Assembly (NCBI RefSeq): GCF_030812775.1
Contig: NZ_JAUSTI010000005.1
Location: forward strand, 1 to 64,000
Direction of reading: 5' to 3'
Origin: Paenibacillus tundrae
GTDB taxonomy: Bacteria > Bacillota > Bacilli > Paenibacillales > Paenibacillaceae
DNA length: 64,000 bases
Part shown: piece by piece, positions 16,310-25,082 of the stretch
Position numbering within the stretch: position 1 is the first letter of the stretch
Layout: each line of letters starts with the position of its first letter
Position numbers and translations under genes: made by a program
Notes under the pieces: model-generated
Database searches by the model: none
What the model was told of the DNA's origin: nothing
The model's input: only the letters and a program-made list of their open reading frames with translations

Positions 16310-16867
16310 ATGGAATACATAGGTAAGCATGTGCGCATTATGCAAGCAACGGAGGAAGATTTTGATTTTCTGTGTAGGCTGGAGTGTGATCCGAACATCT
16401 GGGTGTACGAAGAGAGTATAGAGTCAGATGCAGAGAAGGTAAGAGAAAAGTATCGAGAACAATTTTCTACAAATGTAGATCGATATGCTTACGATTTTAT
16501 CATTAGACGTGTGGGCGATGCTGAGAACACGCCGATTGGACTTGTGCAGATATGGAGCTATGTTGATTTTCGGAAGAGCTGGGAATTAGGGTTCGGTATG
16601 TTACCGGAATATACTGGCCGAGGGTATGCGAGCGAAGCCACCCGGTTGTTGCTTCAATTTGCTTTTGCCGAAGTACAGGCTCACAAAGTGGTAGGGATGT
16701 GTAATGCACAAAATAAACGGTCAGCTCTTCTGATGGAGAAGGTGGGTATGAAGCGGGAAGGTATCTTCAGAGAAGAATTATTCTGGAATGAACAATATGT
16801 TGATCAGTACTTCTTCTCGATCCTCAAGAGTGAATTCTTTGCAGACACAGGTGTAGAAGGAGTCTAA
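16310..16867 (+). CDS. GNAT acetyltransferase, RimJ/RimL-like
   Basis: 185 residues of the RimJ/RimL-type GNAT family: R-I-M-Q-A-T-E-E-D at the N-terminus, E-L-G-F-G-M-L...T-G-R-G-Y-A-S-E-A acetyl-CoA site near 95-115 and N-A-Q-N-K-R-S-A-L-L-M-E-K-V-G-M near 138-153. Acceptor unknown. GGAGGGC supports the ATG at 16310 over the upstream TTG at 16289. Confidence 0.87.
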   Translation: MEYIGKHVRIMQATEEDFDFLCRLECDPNIWVYEESIESDAEKVREKYREQFSTNVDRYAYDFIIRRVGDAENTPIGLVQIWSYVDFRKSWELGFGMLPEYTGRGYASEATRLLLQFAFAEVQAHKVVGMCNAQNKRSALLMEKVGMKREGIFREELFWNEQYVDQYFFSILKSEFFADTGVEGV

Positions 16868-16911
16868 TAACATGAAGACAACGAAACAGGAAAAGAGAGG
16901 AGTGCTTAGGA

Positions 16912-17367
16912 GTGTTTGAGATCGTTGACATTAGACAGAAGCCAGCACGGGTACAGGATGCAGTGCAGTATTTCTGGAAACAGTGGGGAACTGAAACGAG
17001 CTATCACTTCTACCGAGATTGTATAGAGCGTTCGGTTGAAACGGAGAGTGATGTACCTCGATTTTATGTAATGTTGGATGGGGATCGAATCATTGGAGGT
17101 TACGCTTTATTACGTAGTGATCTGAACAGCAGGCAGGATCTATTTCCGTGGTTTGCTTGTCTCTATGTAGAGCCAGAATACCGAGGGAAGAAGCTTGGCG
17201 CACAACTACAGAACCATTCGATTCGCGAAGTGCAGTCTAAGGGGTACGATAAGTTGTACCTCTGCACAGACCTGACCGACTACTATGAGAAAAATAACTG
17301 GACTCATATCGGCAAAGGTTATTTGCTAGATGATGAAGAGACACGGATCTATGAATATAGAGTATAA
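16912..17367 (+). CDS. GNAT acetyltransferase
   Basis: 151 residues. Core signature C-L-Y-V-E-P-E-Y-R-G-K-K-L-G (strand four plus acetyl-CoA loop, residues 80-93) and the C-terminal L-C-T-D-L-T-D-Y-Y-E-K-N-N-W segment are diagnostic of a GNAT enzyme. Substrate unknown. The GTG start at 16912 follows AGAGGAG and TTAGGAG. It is the second acetyltransferase in a row; two pseudogenes follow. Confidence 0.85.
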   Translation: MFEIVDIRQKPARVQDAVQYFWKQWGTETSYHFYRDCIERSVETESDVPRFYVMLDGDRIIGGYALLRSDLNSRQDLFPWFACLYVEPEYRGKKLGAQLQNHSIREVQSKGYDKLYLCTDLTDYYEKNNWTHIGKGYLLDDEETRIYEYRV

Positions 17368-17438
17368 GGAATTATTCGATCGTCCTTCTAGTTTTATTTG
17401 AGTGAGTTATTTTTTGTAAGTACACTTAAATTCCGACT

Positions 17439-17844
17439 GTGGAACGGAGTGAGACCATCGAACAGACCCTATATGTAGCTCAAACGTTGGCAGAGAAAGT
17501 GATTCGGACGGCAGGGCAAGTTGTTAGAGATTCGTTTGACCAATTAACCTGTGTCGTCGAAAAGGGAAGTCACGGTGGTGTCGTTACGGCAGTAGACTAT
17601 GAAAGTGAACCGATTATATGGGAAGAGATCACCCAGTCTTTTCCGAGTCATGCAATTCACAGTGAAGAGCGAGGTCATAATGGTCAAGCAATGATTGGTT
17701 GTGGCTCAAGAAGCAGGGGCGGTCGTTATGGACTTTGAAGGTAAACCTTTTGAGAAAAGCCATCCTGAGCCTTACCTCATTGCATGCCATTCGGATCACC
17801 AAACCTATTTGCTCAACATCGTGAAGGAAGGGTTGGAGATATAG
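17439..17844 (+). pseudogene. Inositol-monophosphatase-family gene with large internal deletion
   Basis: The first part encodes about 85 residues of an IMPase-like N-terminus (A-Q-T-L-A-E-K-V-I-R-T-A-G-Q, A-V-D-Y-E-S-E-P, I-H-S-E-E-R-G). After about 17700 the frame shifts and the sequence continues directly as the C-terminal end (Q-E-A-G-A-V-V-M-D-F-E-G-K-P-F, then A-C-H-S-D-H to L-E-I). The middle of a normal roughly 260-residue enzyme, including the D-P-L-D-G-T metal motif, is missing, so the product cannot be active. Confidence 0.75.
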
Positions 17845-17846
17845 AG

Positions 17847-18392
17847 ATGATTACGGAACTTCAACGGCAGGATTTCGATAAGGTGCAGCATATTATCAAC
17901 ACTTGTAGCACACTTGAGGTACGGGCTGTAGTGTCCGGCTATAATCCGGGACGAATTTATGTTGATGATATTTCGAATATCACGGCTGCTCTCGTTTGGA
18001 TTCAGGGGCAAAGTGGCTTTCAGTTAATCGGGGATCCGCAGAGCGAACCTTTTATGAAGGAATTGCCTGCATTTATGACAACACATATTGAACCCGAATA
18101 GCAGAGTTAACACTCGATTCCGTGGAAATTGGCGTACAGGATGAGCGCTGGGAAGGAGTTCTGCGTAACATGACAGACTCATGCTATAGATATTGAAACT
18201 GTAGAGGTATATAGGAATAGGGGCTATGCTGCTATTGTAGCAAAAGCTTTTGTAGAAGCGTGCAGGCGGGAGGGTCTTCAGCCGTATTGGGATTGTAGTC
18301 CGGATAATACAGGTTCTGTCCGATTGGCTGAACGTGTAGGAATGGTTTTCGATTTTGATTACAGCGTGTATTGGTATCCATTATCGTCATAA
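17847..18392 (+). pseudogene. GNAT_acetyltran-family gene (PF12746-like), disrupted
   Basis: Begins M-I-T-E-L-Q-R-Q-D-F-D-K-V with the N-terminal domain and stops at 18101. Coding sequence resumes in another frame: R-W-E-G-V-L-R near 18150, then H-A-I-D-I-E-T-V-E-V-Y-R-N-R-G-Y-A-A and C-S-P-D-N-T-G-S-V-R-L-A-E-R-V-G to W-Y-P-L-S-S at the TAA at 18390. The acetyl-CoA-binding half is present but separated by at least one frameshift and missing sequence. It starts two bases after the previous pseudogene, so the two were once a coupled pair. Confidence 0.7.
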
Positions 18393-18432
18393 TTGGGCGT
18401 ATCGTTATTTTGTTATGTGAGGGAGATTGGAC

Positions 18433-19044
18433 ATGAATGAATTGTTGCAACAGCAAATGCAGTTTCTAATTGAGATTGATAAATTGAAGACGATTGAGCG
18501 GCAGACCCGAATTATTCATGGTGATCGACGTGAAAATGATGCAGAGCATTCCTGGCATCTCGCAATGATGGCCTTGATCTTGCAAGGTCACGCGAATCAG
18601 GATGTGGATCTGCTTAAAGTGATGAAGATGTTACTGGTCCACGATCTGGTAGAGATCGATGCGGGAGATACATTTGCTTATGATACGGTGGGCTATGCGG
18701 ATAAATATGAGCGGGAAATGCAGGCCGCCAACCGATTATTTGGACTGCTGCCACAGGCTCAAGCAGAAGAATTAATGAATCTATGGTTAGAGTTTGAAGC
18801 AAAAGAAACGCCAGAAGCTGCCTTTGCTTCATCACTGGATCGTATGCAACCAGTTATACATAATCATCAGAATGAAGGAGATACCTGGATGAAGAACAAC
18901 ATCACCAGCGAACAGGTATTGAATCGAAACCGTGAAGTCGAGAGAGGTTCCGAGACGCTGTGGGAATACGTACAAGAGATTGTTCAGGATTCTGTCGATC
19001 AAGGGATTTTAGCGAAGTCAGCGCCCCAGGTTACTTCAGAATAA
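18433..19044 (+). CDS. HD-domain phosphohydrolase, YfbR-like
   Basis: 203 residues with the HD-domain metal motif spread over H39 (A-E-H-S-W-H), H70-D71 (L-V-H-D-L) and a later aspartate. The overall layout matches YfbR-type HD proteins that hydrolyse 5'-deoxynucleotides; the activity is inferred. RBS GAGGGAG lies eight bases before the ATG at 18433. The gene appears intact, right after the two pseudogenes, and is followed by a Nudix gene 33 bases later. Confidence 0.82.
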   Translation: MNELLQQQMQFLIEIDKLKTIERQTRIIHGDRRENDAEHSWHLAMMALILQGHANQDVDLLKVMKMLLVHDLVEIDAGDTFAYDTVGYADKYEREMQAANRLFGLLPQAQAEELMNLWLEFEAKETPEAAFASSLDRMQPVIHNHQNEGDTWMKNNITSEQVLNRNREVERGSETLWEYVQEIVQDSVDQGILAKSAPQVTSE

Positions 19045-19077
19045 ATGTAGTTTTGGTATAGAAGAAGGAGGTAGCCT

Positions 19078-19536
19078 ATGGGATATATCACGGAACTAAG
19101 GACAATTTTGGGCTCACGACCACTAATTTTGACAGGCTCCTGTGTACTGGTGTTTAACGAACAAGGACATATGCTCTTGCAGAAACGCACCGACAGTCTG
19201 GATTGGGGAACGATTGGAGGTTCAATGGAGCTGGGTGAATCCTTGGAGGAAACAGCGGCACGTGAATTGTATGAGGAAGCAGGTTTGAGAGCGGGGGCGT
19301 ATCGACTCATTACGGTGTTTTCGGGACAAGACATGTATTATCGCTATCCGCACGGGGACGAGATCTATAATGTAATGGCTGTATATGAAGCATTGGACGT
19401 AGAAGGGGAACCTCAGATTATGGACGATGAAGGATTGGAGCTGCGTTACTTTGATCTATCCCAACCGATTCCAGAGATCAATCCGATTACGGCATATGTA
19501 TTACAGAATACAGGATATATCAAAATGCCTGATTAG
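19078..19536 (+). CDS. Nudix hydrolase
   Basis: 152 residues with a complete Nudix box from G48 to L70 that fits GX5EX7REUXEEXGU exactly (G48, E54, R62, E63, E66, E67, G69). It would cleave a nucleoside diphosphate linked to some moiety; substrate unknown. AGAAGGAGG gives a strong RBS before the ATG. It is probably in one operon with the HD protein, pairing two nucleotide-clean-up enzymes. Confidence 0.9.
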   Translation: MGYITELRTILGSRPLILTGSCVLVFNEQGHMLLQKRTDSLDWGTIGGSMELGESLEETAARELYEEAGLRAGAYRLITVFSGQDMYYRYPHGDEIYNVMAVYEALDVEGEPQIMDDEGLELRYFDLSQPIPEINPITAYVLQNTGYIKMPD

Positions 19537-19593
19537 GAAAAATGTGCTAATATATAACATTACGATTTAATTTATATTTTAGCAGGAGGTACT

Positions 19594-19752
19594 ATGATGA
19601 GTTTTGACTTCATTACATCTTTGGTCATGTTATATTATTTTGCGGTTGCTGGGCTTGTGCTTTATGCTCTTATTGTATTTATTAGACTTGGACATCGGGG
19701 AATCAAGGCACTCGATATTTACCTAAGCGAGAAGCGTGGAGATCGACAATAG
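19594..19752 (+). CDS. Small membrane protein, 52 residues
   Basis: AGCAGGAGG precedes a start at ATG-ATG. The product has one hydrophobic helix (about residues 7-30, M-L-Y-Y-F-A-V-A-G-L-V-L-Y-A-L) and a basic tail ending E-K-R-G-D-R-Q. No family recognised. Its stop codon is immediately followed by the first copy of the dispersed repeat. Confidence 0.55.
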   Translation: MMSFDFITSLVMLYYFAVAGLVLYALIVFIRLGHRGIKALDIYLSEKRGDRQ

Positions 19753-19937
19753 AAATAGAACTAAACATTTACATGAAAACGGAGAGGACACAAATAACCT
19801 GAAGAAGCGGAGCGTTCGCCTTTATCCCCGTATTTCCCCTTTGGAAAAGGGAATTAAAAGGAATCTGGGGATAACAGTGATCGGAAGGTTGTTCTGTCAT
19901 CGCAGTGACCAATGTGGATATTCTTTAGTTTAATAGA
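19753..19937 (+). repeat. Dispersed structured repeat, copy A
   Basis: About 180 bases, roughly 80 percent identical to 33703-33890. Conserved features: imperfect inverted ends (CTAAACATTTACAT near the left, ATGTGGATATTCTTTAG near the right), an inner GACACAAATAACC/GGTTGTTCTGTC helix, TTATCCCC/GGGGATAA, and a central hairpin around CCCTTTGGAAAAGGG. AGAAATAGAA occurs on both sides (19751-19760 and 19935-19944), which could be a target-site duplication. It follows a small membrane protein gene in the same orientation. I cannot name the family; it could be a MITE-like element or a structured RNA. Confidence 0.8.
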
Positions 19938-20024
19938 AATAGAATTATCATTTTTCTCTCAGTGTTTTATTGATCTTTTATTGGTATGATTGCATTATCA
20001 CTCCATTTAAGAGAGGTTAATGAT

Positions 20025-20831
20025 ATGGATACCTTTTTGGAACAAATTAATGAGCTACAGGTGATTCAGAAAGATCTGGTAAGCATACACCCGATGTTTG
20101 CAGAGTATTATCCGGTGGTTGTAGCCTACGAATCTCTTCTATATATCTACGATTATTCTATAGATACACAGCAATATGAATGGGTCAAAACCGTTCCAGA
20201 TGATATGAACATTCCAGAGGATTGTATGGCAGCGTTCCCCGTACCTCATATGGACTGGCGTGTATGTGCAGTCGTTACGGATGCGCTGTTTCAAAGCTTT
20301 GAACAAAAGGTCTATCTGTTTCATGAGTTTGTTCATTGTTATGTGTATGAACAATACAGAGAGCAGGTTGGCGGGCGTATCGGTATCAAGAGCACAATGG
20401 AACAGCGGAAACGGGTAAGCTGGGAAATTGATTATGAGTTTCCTTATGACGATGAGACGGTTGTTGGAATTATAGATGAGTTTATCCTTGCACTGCAAAG
20501 TAAGGACGCCAAGCAGGTAAGAGAGATTAGAACACTGCTGTTCAGCTCACTTAGCGTAGAAGCCGGTGAATTCTGGAACTGGCTGGAGTGGAACGAAGGC
20601 TACGCGCGGTATATTGAGAATCGAATTCGAGAAAAGTTTGCTTTGGAACAGAATCACGTCGGAACAGAAAAACCGTTTAATCGGCTTGTTTTCTATGAAA
20701 CGGGTTCTGTCTATATCGATATGCTTGTTCAAGAACAGCCAGTGCTGCATACAGATCTGGCACAGTTATTTGAACGGCTGCAAGCTGAACGAGTGGATGC
20801 TGAATTGAAACGGAGAGAACAAGGCGTATGA
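20025..20831 (+). CDS. Putative zinc metallopeptidase-like protein with HExxH motif
   Basis: 268 residues, soluble. H-E-F-V-H at residues 100-104 gives a gluzincin-type zinc motif, and W-N-E-G-Y-A-R-Y-I-E (near 188-197) supplies glutamates that could act as the third ligand, as in other HExxH...E proteins with an E-G-x-A-R motif. I do not recognise the family; peptidase activity is inferred. RBS AGAGAGG supports the ATG at 20025 over an in-frame ATG at 19986. The next gene overlaps in an ATGA junction. Confidence 0.55.
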   Translation: MDTFLEQINELQVIQKDLVSIHPMFAEYYPVVVAYESLLYIYDYSIDTQQYEWVKTVPDDMNIPEDCMAAFPVPHMDWRVCAVVTDALFQSFEQKVYLFHEFVHCYVYEQYREQVGGRIGIKSTMEQRKRVSWEIDYEFPYDDETVVGIIDEFILALQSKDAKQVREIRTLLFSSLSVEAGEFWNWLEWNEGYARYIENRIREKFALEQNHVGTEKPFNRLVFYETGSVYIDMLVQEQPVLHTDLAQLFERLQAERVDAELKRREQGV

Positions 20832-21388
20832 ACCATCTGGTCACCATTCATCCCTTAACTACATTGGATGTGGACGACGCCAATCTTGTGTTTGAGACAG
20901 CCATTCGAGGTGCGTTTCAGGACGAAGGCCTGGATGTTCTACATGATGACTTCTGGGATGAAGTGAATCACAAAAAAAGGTTGCTCCAAGTAGTCTTGCA
21001 ACAAAACCATAATCAGGATGAAACGATGTTCTTTCTCCTAGCGAAGAGGGAAGATACAGTCGTTGGAACGATTTCCTTTGCGCCTTGTGGTGAGATCATT
21101 CGTAAGGGCACTAATCAGGAACTGGCAGATATCGGTGAACTGGGTACGTTGTACATTTTACCCGAATTACAAGGTCAGGGAATCGGTTCTGCTCTAATTC
21201 AGGCGTTAATCGGTGAACTTCAGCGGCGTGGTCTAGAAAAGTTCTGTCTGGATAGCGGTTATAAACATGCCCAACAGCGCTGGAAAAGGAAATTCGGTAA
21301 GCCTCACACCGTGTTACAAGACTACTGGGGAGAAGGGGCAGACCATATGATCTGGCTGTGTGACGTGAAGGATTTTGCAGCCCAATAA
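20828..21388 (+). CDS. GNAT acetyltransferase
   Basis: 186 residues. The acetyl-CoA signature is L-Y-I-L-P-E-L-Q-G-Q-G-I-G-S-A-L (near residues 108-123), followed by G-L-E-K-F-C-L-D-S-G-Y. It overlaps the metallopeptidase-like gene by four bases, indicating coupled translation; the acceptor may be related to that protein or be a small molecule. A terminator lies 13 bases past the stop. Confidence 0.85.
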   Translation: MNHLVTIHPLTTLDVDDANLVFETAIRGAFQDEGLDVLHDDFWDEVNHKKRLLQVVLQQNHNQDETMFFLLAKREDTVVGTISFAPCGEIIRKGTNQELADIGELGTLYILPELQGQGIGSALIQALIGELQRRGLEKFCLDSGYKHAQQRWKRKFGKPHTVLQDYWGEGADHMIWLCDVKDFAAQ

Positions 21389-21400
21389 CACATAAACAAG

Positions 21401-21440
21401 AAAGAGATGATCCTCTGTCGAACACAGGAATCATCTCTTT
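21401..21440. terminator. Bidirectional terminator
   Basis: AAAGAGATGAT-CCT and AGG-AATCATCTCTTT form a long stem around 21401-21440, flanked by T runs in both directions. It separates the acetyltransferase gene from the anti-sigma factor gene. Confidence 0.85.
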
Positions 21441-21453
21441 TATTACAATGGGC

Positions 21454-22509
21454 TTAATCCCAATTCCATATCTCTACGCGATTTAACTGGAATTGATGAA
21501 ATTCCGGCAGCTTTGTTATTTTCTCCAACTCACGTACAGGACCTGTAACGACAGCCCCATAGACTTGCACGCCATTTTCTTTCAAATAGGCAAGACGCTC
21601 TCGATCCATATCCGAACCATTGTATTGTACATTGCTAGTCATCCATTCCAGATCAGACATCATCGCTTGAACTTGCTCATGCATCTGTTCTGCCTCGTCT
21701 GGTGCAAAATAGGCATACCAACCAGAACCATTTTCACCGAATGAGGTGAGAGGTTTAAGCGTGAGATGAGGCGTCATATAGTTGTACATACCTGCGCGTG
21801 AATAGGAAGTATCTATTTCTTTCAATTCACCTGCATAGACTGGCATAGCGGTTACCCCAACATCGTAATTGGCAAGAAGCTTCATCAGTTGTTCTGGAGA
21901 TATTAGATTTTTCACGGATAGGGATAACTCTGCAACATGCCCATCATCAATTTTAGCAAGCCTGTTCATATGATTACTATCACTCGAATCGCTGGTGGGA
22001 GCAACCTGGTTAGACACAAGAGAGTATGGGAGGAAAAATGGCCCTGTATTGTTGCCGTTCATATATGCTCCTGTATTGGTAATCGTATAGCTCAATTTGC
22101 CGCTGATACTTAGTTCCGCTTCAATCTCTCCAGTGATTACTTCCCATGAGCCTACTTGTCGATATATTTTCAGATTCGCTTTTTGTGTTAGAAACGGACT
22201 AACCTCAAAAGCTTCATGAACGGGTTTTTCTACTCGCAGCCCATCACCGTGCATCTCTACAACAGATACGATGGAACGTAGGAAGTCATTGCGTACTTTT
22301 GATTGATCGAAGTAAATATGGAGTGATGATACATAGATGTGGTAGACGATAAATACGAGAAATAGAGCACCTCCTGCGTTAAGGAAAAATTTCCATCTCG
22401 TCTTCCATACCATGCGTTTGAACTGCTTTTGACCCCATTCAGGATGAAGATTCTCGAAATCTTCTTCTTGAAGGACACGCTGCTCATCATGTTCTGTGTG
22501 ATCAGACAT
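21454..22509 (-). CDS. Anti-sigma factor, membrane protein of sigma-regulator type
   Basis: 351 residues. The N-terminus is cytoplasmic (about 1-40: E-D-F-E-N-L-H-P-E-W-G-Q-K-Q-F-K-R), followed by one membrane segment near 43-62 and a large external domain. This matches the sigma-factor-regulator N- and C-terminal families that hold ECF sigma factors at the membrane (as YhdL does for SigM in Bacillus subtilis). AAAGGAG lies ten bases before the ATG at 22509; a TTG at 22515 is only four bases away from it. It is co-transcribed with the sigma factor gene. Confidence 0.8.
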   Translation of the reverse strand: MSDHTEHDEQRVLQEEDFENLHPEWGQKQFKRMVWKTRWKFFLNAGGALFLVFIVYHIYVSSLHIYFDQSKVRNDFLRSIVSVVEMHGDGLRVEKPVHEAFEVSPFLTQKANLKIYRQVGSWEVITGEIEAELSISGKLSYTITNTGAYMNGNNTGPFFLPYSLVSNQVAPTSDSSDSNHMNRLAKIDDGHVAELSLSVKNLISPEQLMKLLANYDVGVTAMPVYAGELKEIDTSYSRAGMYNYMTPHLTLKPLTSFGENGSGWYAYFAPDEAEQMHEQVQAMMSDLEWMTSNVQYNGSDMDRERLAYLKENGVQVYGAVVTGPVRELEKITKLPEFHQFQLNRVEIWNWD

Positions 22510-22511
22510 TC

Positions 22512-23021
22512 TCAATCGTCTCCTTTCATTTGAAGCATCTCTGCTTTGAATCGTTCTCTGGCACGAAAAAGGGTGACCTTGACCTGGTTCATATTCATAT
22601 CCAGAATTTCGCCAAGCTCCTTGTAAGATAACTCGTTCATTTCTCGTAGTAACAATATGGTTCGATACTGTTCGGGAAGCTTCTTCATCACCTGTTGAAT
22701 ACGAATGGTTCGTTCACGTGCGTTGAGTACTTCCTCTGGGGAACGGTATGTATTTTCTGTACCTTGCTGTTCCAGCTCTCGATTCATTTGTAGTTCACTA
22801 CGTTGTTTACGATACCAATCGATAAATAAGTGCCGGGCTACTTTGTATAACCACGCTCTGGCATAACTTGCATGCTCGGCTTTCATAGATACCATAGCTC
22901 TGTAGAATGTTTCTTGAACTAACTCCTCAGCGGTCTCCTGAGATCCACACATGCGGTAGAGATAGAGATGCAGGGAGGATTGGTACTGCTTGAATAGTTC
23001 GGCATATAGATCACTCCTCAT
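22512..23021 (-). CDS. ECF-family RNA polymerase sigma factor
   Basis: 169 residues with the two ECF domains: region 2 (Y-R-M-C-G-S-Q-E-T-A-E-E-L-V-Q-E-T-F near 25-42, then W-L-Y-K-V-A-R-H-L-F-I-D) and region 4 (L-P-E-Q-Y-R-T-I-L-L-L-R...Y-K-E-L-G-E-I-L-D near 118-147). It resembles SigM/SigV-type envelope-stress sigma factors. AAGGAGGAGGA supports the ATG at 23021; the longer frame to 23066 has no RBS. The downstream membrane protein is its likely anti-sigma factor, and an ECF-like promoter at 23051 indicates self-activation. Confidence 0.9.
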   Translation of the reverse strand: MRSDLYAELFKQYQSSLHLYLYRMCGSQETAEELVQETFYRAMVSMKAEHASYARAWLYKVARHLFIDWYRKQRSELQMNRELEQQGTENTYRSPEEVLNARERTIRIQQVMKKLPEQYRTILLLREMNELSYKELGEILDMNMNQVKVTLFRARERFKAEMLQMKGDD

Positions 23022-23050
23022 TTCAAGTTTCCTCCTCCTTCTCTTAAGAC

Positions 23051-23076
23051 AACGGGGCAATGCCAATTATGTTACA
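23051..23076 (-). promoter_or_regulatory. ECF-type promoter of the sigma operon
   Basis: On the minus strand TGTAAC (23076-23071) and CGTT (23054-23051) are separated by 16 bases, close to the AAC-N16-CGTC pattern of Bacillus ECF sigma factors. It lies about 30 bases upstream of the sigma gene start, as expected for an autoregulated operon. Promoter identity is inferred from spacing and motif. Confidence 0.6.
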
Positions 23077-23107
23077 GTACATTTGAAAATGTTAGGAGGT
23101 TTATTTT

Positions 23108-23911
23108 GTGGACAAGCCAAAGCACATGCATGAAATGATTAAGATTGTATTCATGGATATAGATGGAACGTTGTTAAGTGAGGTTGATCGAACCCTATCG
23201 CCCAATACAGAGAGAGCCATAAAAGAGCTGCTTCGTCGAGGAATCCAAGTCGTGTTGGTGACAGGCAGACCCTATAGTTTATGTGAGGAATTTAGGAGAA
23301 TGGGCATGGATACGATCATTTCAGCCAATGGTGCCCTCATTAAGAGTGGAGAACAAGTGATCCATAAGTCTGTACTCTCTCCGGACATGGTAAGAACGTT
23401 TAGCGAATTCGCACAGGAGAATGGTCATGGTATTTCCTATTTTACAGAGTCGTTTGCGATGAACGGTAAATATGAAACAAATAAGCGCATCACAAATGCA
23501 TTACAAGATACCTTGGGCATTATGGATTACCCTGAGACTCTACCTTCGCTTGAGCGCGAAATTTATTGTCTCTGTCTATATGCAGATCAAGCGGAAGCGG
23601 AAATATATCATAAGCAGTTTCCATCCCTGAATTTCGTGCGTTTCCATGAGTATGTATCAAATGTGTTAGAAGAGAATGTAGTATCGAAGTCATCCGCTGC
23701 TGAGAAAGTACTCACGTTTCTAAACATTTCCCGAGAAGAGGCGATGGCATTTGGAGATGGGGAAAATGATATCGATCTGTTGGAGTATGTTGGTCTTGGT
23801 GTTGCGATGGGGAACGGGGGAGAACACATTAAGTTAAGTGCAGACTATGTTACACGAAAAGCAAGTGAGGATGGAATTGCGCATGCACTGAAGGCATTTA
23901 AGCTTATCTAG
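23108..23911 (+). CDS. Cof-type HAD-superfamily phosphatase
   Basis: 267 residues with the HAD motif D-I-D-G-T (D17 nucleophile, D19 acid) near the N-terminus, and motif IV G-D-G-E-N-D-I-D-L-L near 215-225. The size and cap insertion fit class IIB Cof/YkrA-type sugar- or cofactor-phosphate phosphatases. Substrate unknown. The start is GTG with TTAGGAGG eight bases upstream. It diverges from the ECF sigma gene; the intervening 86 bases contain the ECF promoter. Confidence 0.9.
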   Translation: MDKPKHMHEMIKIVFMDIDGTLLSEVDRTLSPNTERAIKELLRRGIQVVLVTGRPYSLCEEFRRMGMDTIISANGALIKSGEQVIHKSVLSPDMVRTFSEFAQENGHGISYFTESFAMNGKYETNKRITNALQDTLGIMDYPETLPSLEREIYCLCLYADQAEAEIYHKQFPSLNFVRFHEYVSNVLEENVVSKSSAAEKVLTFLNISREEAMAFGDGENDIDLLEYVGLGVAMGNGGEHIKLSADYVTRKASEDGIAHALKAFKLI

Positions 23912-23984
23912 TGATATCCTAATTATGGTTTTTCATGTAGAATGGTGTGAATCTTCTAAAAAGAAATAAGGAGGAATTTTCCCT

Positions 23985-24962
23985 ATGATTGCACCTAAAC
24001 TGCAACCAGGAGACGAGGTTCGTGTGATCTCCCCATCAAGAAGTCTTTCCATTATAGATGAGCAGCATATCCAGCTTGCCAAAGAACGACTGGAGGCCTT
24101 GGGTCTACTCGTCTCTTTTTCGGCTAACGCATATGAGATGGATGATTTTGCTTCGTCCTCTATTGAATCGCGTATTCAAGATTTGCATGCAGCCTTTGCC
24201 GATCCACAAGTCAAAGGAATACTGGCGACCATCGGCGGGTTCAACTCCAATCAGTTACTGCAATATATCGACTATTCGCTTATTCAAGCCAATCCGAAGC
24301 GATTCTGTGGCTATTCTGATATTACTGCGTTGAGTACCGCTATATATAGGAAAACAGGGTTGATAACCTATTCGGGTCCTGCGTTCTCGACGTTTGCTAT
24401 ACTTCATGGTAATGAATACACCGTCGAGTTCTTCAAGAGAGTGATGATGGGATCGGCCGATTCAATTCACGTTACACCCTCTGAAGCATGGAGTGATGAT
24501 GCGTGGTATCGGGATCAAGAGAACCGTCAATTTATTACGAACCAAGGGCCCGTGATTCTGAACGAAGGACAGGCGGAAGGCACCATTATTGGCGGGAATC
24601 TATGTACACTGAATCTGCTTCAAGGTACAGAATTTATGCCTTCTCTAGCAGGGACAGTCCTGTTCGTTGAGGATGACTATATGGCCGACCCGTCTACATT
24701 CGATCGGGATCTACAATCACTTATTCATCAGCCTGGATTCGAACAAGTGAGAGGGTTAGTCATTGGTAGATTCCAGAAAGCATCAGGAATGACACCGCAA
24801 TTATTAGATAAAATCATTCACAGCAAGCGGGAATTAACGAACATTCCGGTTATTGCAGATGTCGATTTTGGACATACCGCACCACATTTTACTTTCCCGA
24901 TTGGGGGCAAGACTAAGCTTAACGCACAAGGCACGAGCGTAGAACTCTGGATTTCAGAGTGA
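23985..24962 (+). CDS. LD-carboxypeptidase, S66 family (LdcA/MccF-like)
   Basis: 325 residues. The catalytic set of S66 peptidases is visible: S111 in C-G-Y-S-D, E229 in F-V-E-D-D and H297 in D-F-G-H-T-A-P. Family members either trim the murein tetrapeptide (LdcA) or inactivate peptide-nucleotide antibiotics (MccF); the sequence is also similar in length to MccF. Self-immunity or cell-wall recycling are both possible. AAGGAGGAA precedes the ATG. It stands alone on its strand. Confidence 0.88.
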   Translation: MIAPKLQPGDEVRVISPSRSLSIIDEQHIQLAKERLEALGLLVSFSANAYEMDDFASSSIESRIQDLHAAFADPQVKGILATIGGFNSNQLLQYIDYSLIQANPKRFCGYSDITALSTAIYRKTGLITYSGPAFSTFAILHGNEYTVEFFKRVMMGSADSIHVTPSEAWSDDAWYRDQENRQFITNQGPVILNEGQAEGTIIGGNLCTLNLLQGTEFMPSLAGTVLFVEDDYMADPSTFDRDLQSLIHQPGFEQVRGLVIGRFQKASGMTPQLLDKIIHSKRELTNIPVIADVDFGHTAPHFTFPIGGKTKLNAQGTSVELWISE

Positions 24963-25082
24963 ATAACGGAGTGAAAATTAATGAATATCTCACTTATGAT
25001 AAGTAGGAATGGTTAATATAATTACGTTTGGCATAGGTAAGCAGACAATCCCACAGCCGATGTGGAAATCTAGAGGTGAATC

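Noticed and set aside
19736..19933. Open frame through repeat copy A, with a similar frame in copy B
   Set aside because: Length and frame differ between the copies because of small insertions, no RBS; sequence conservation follows helices, not codons.
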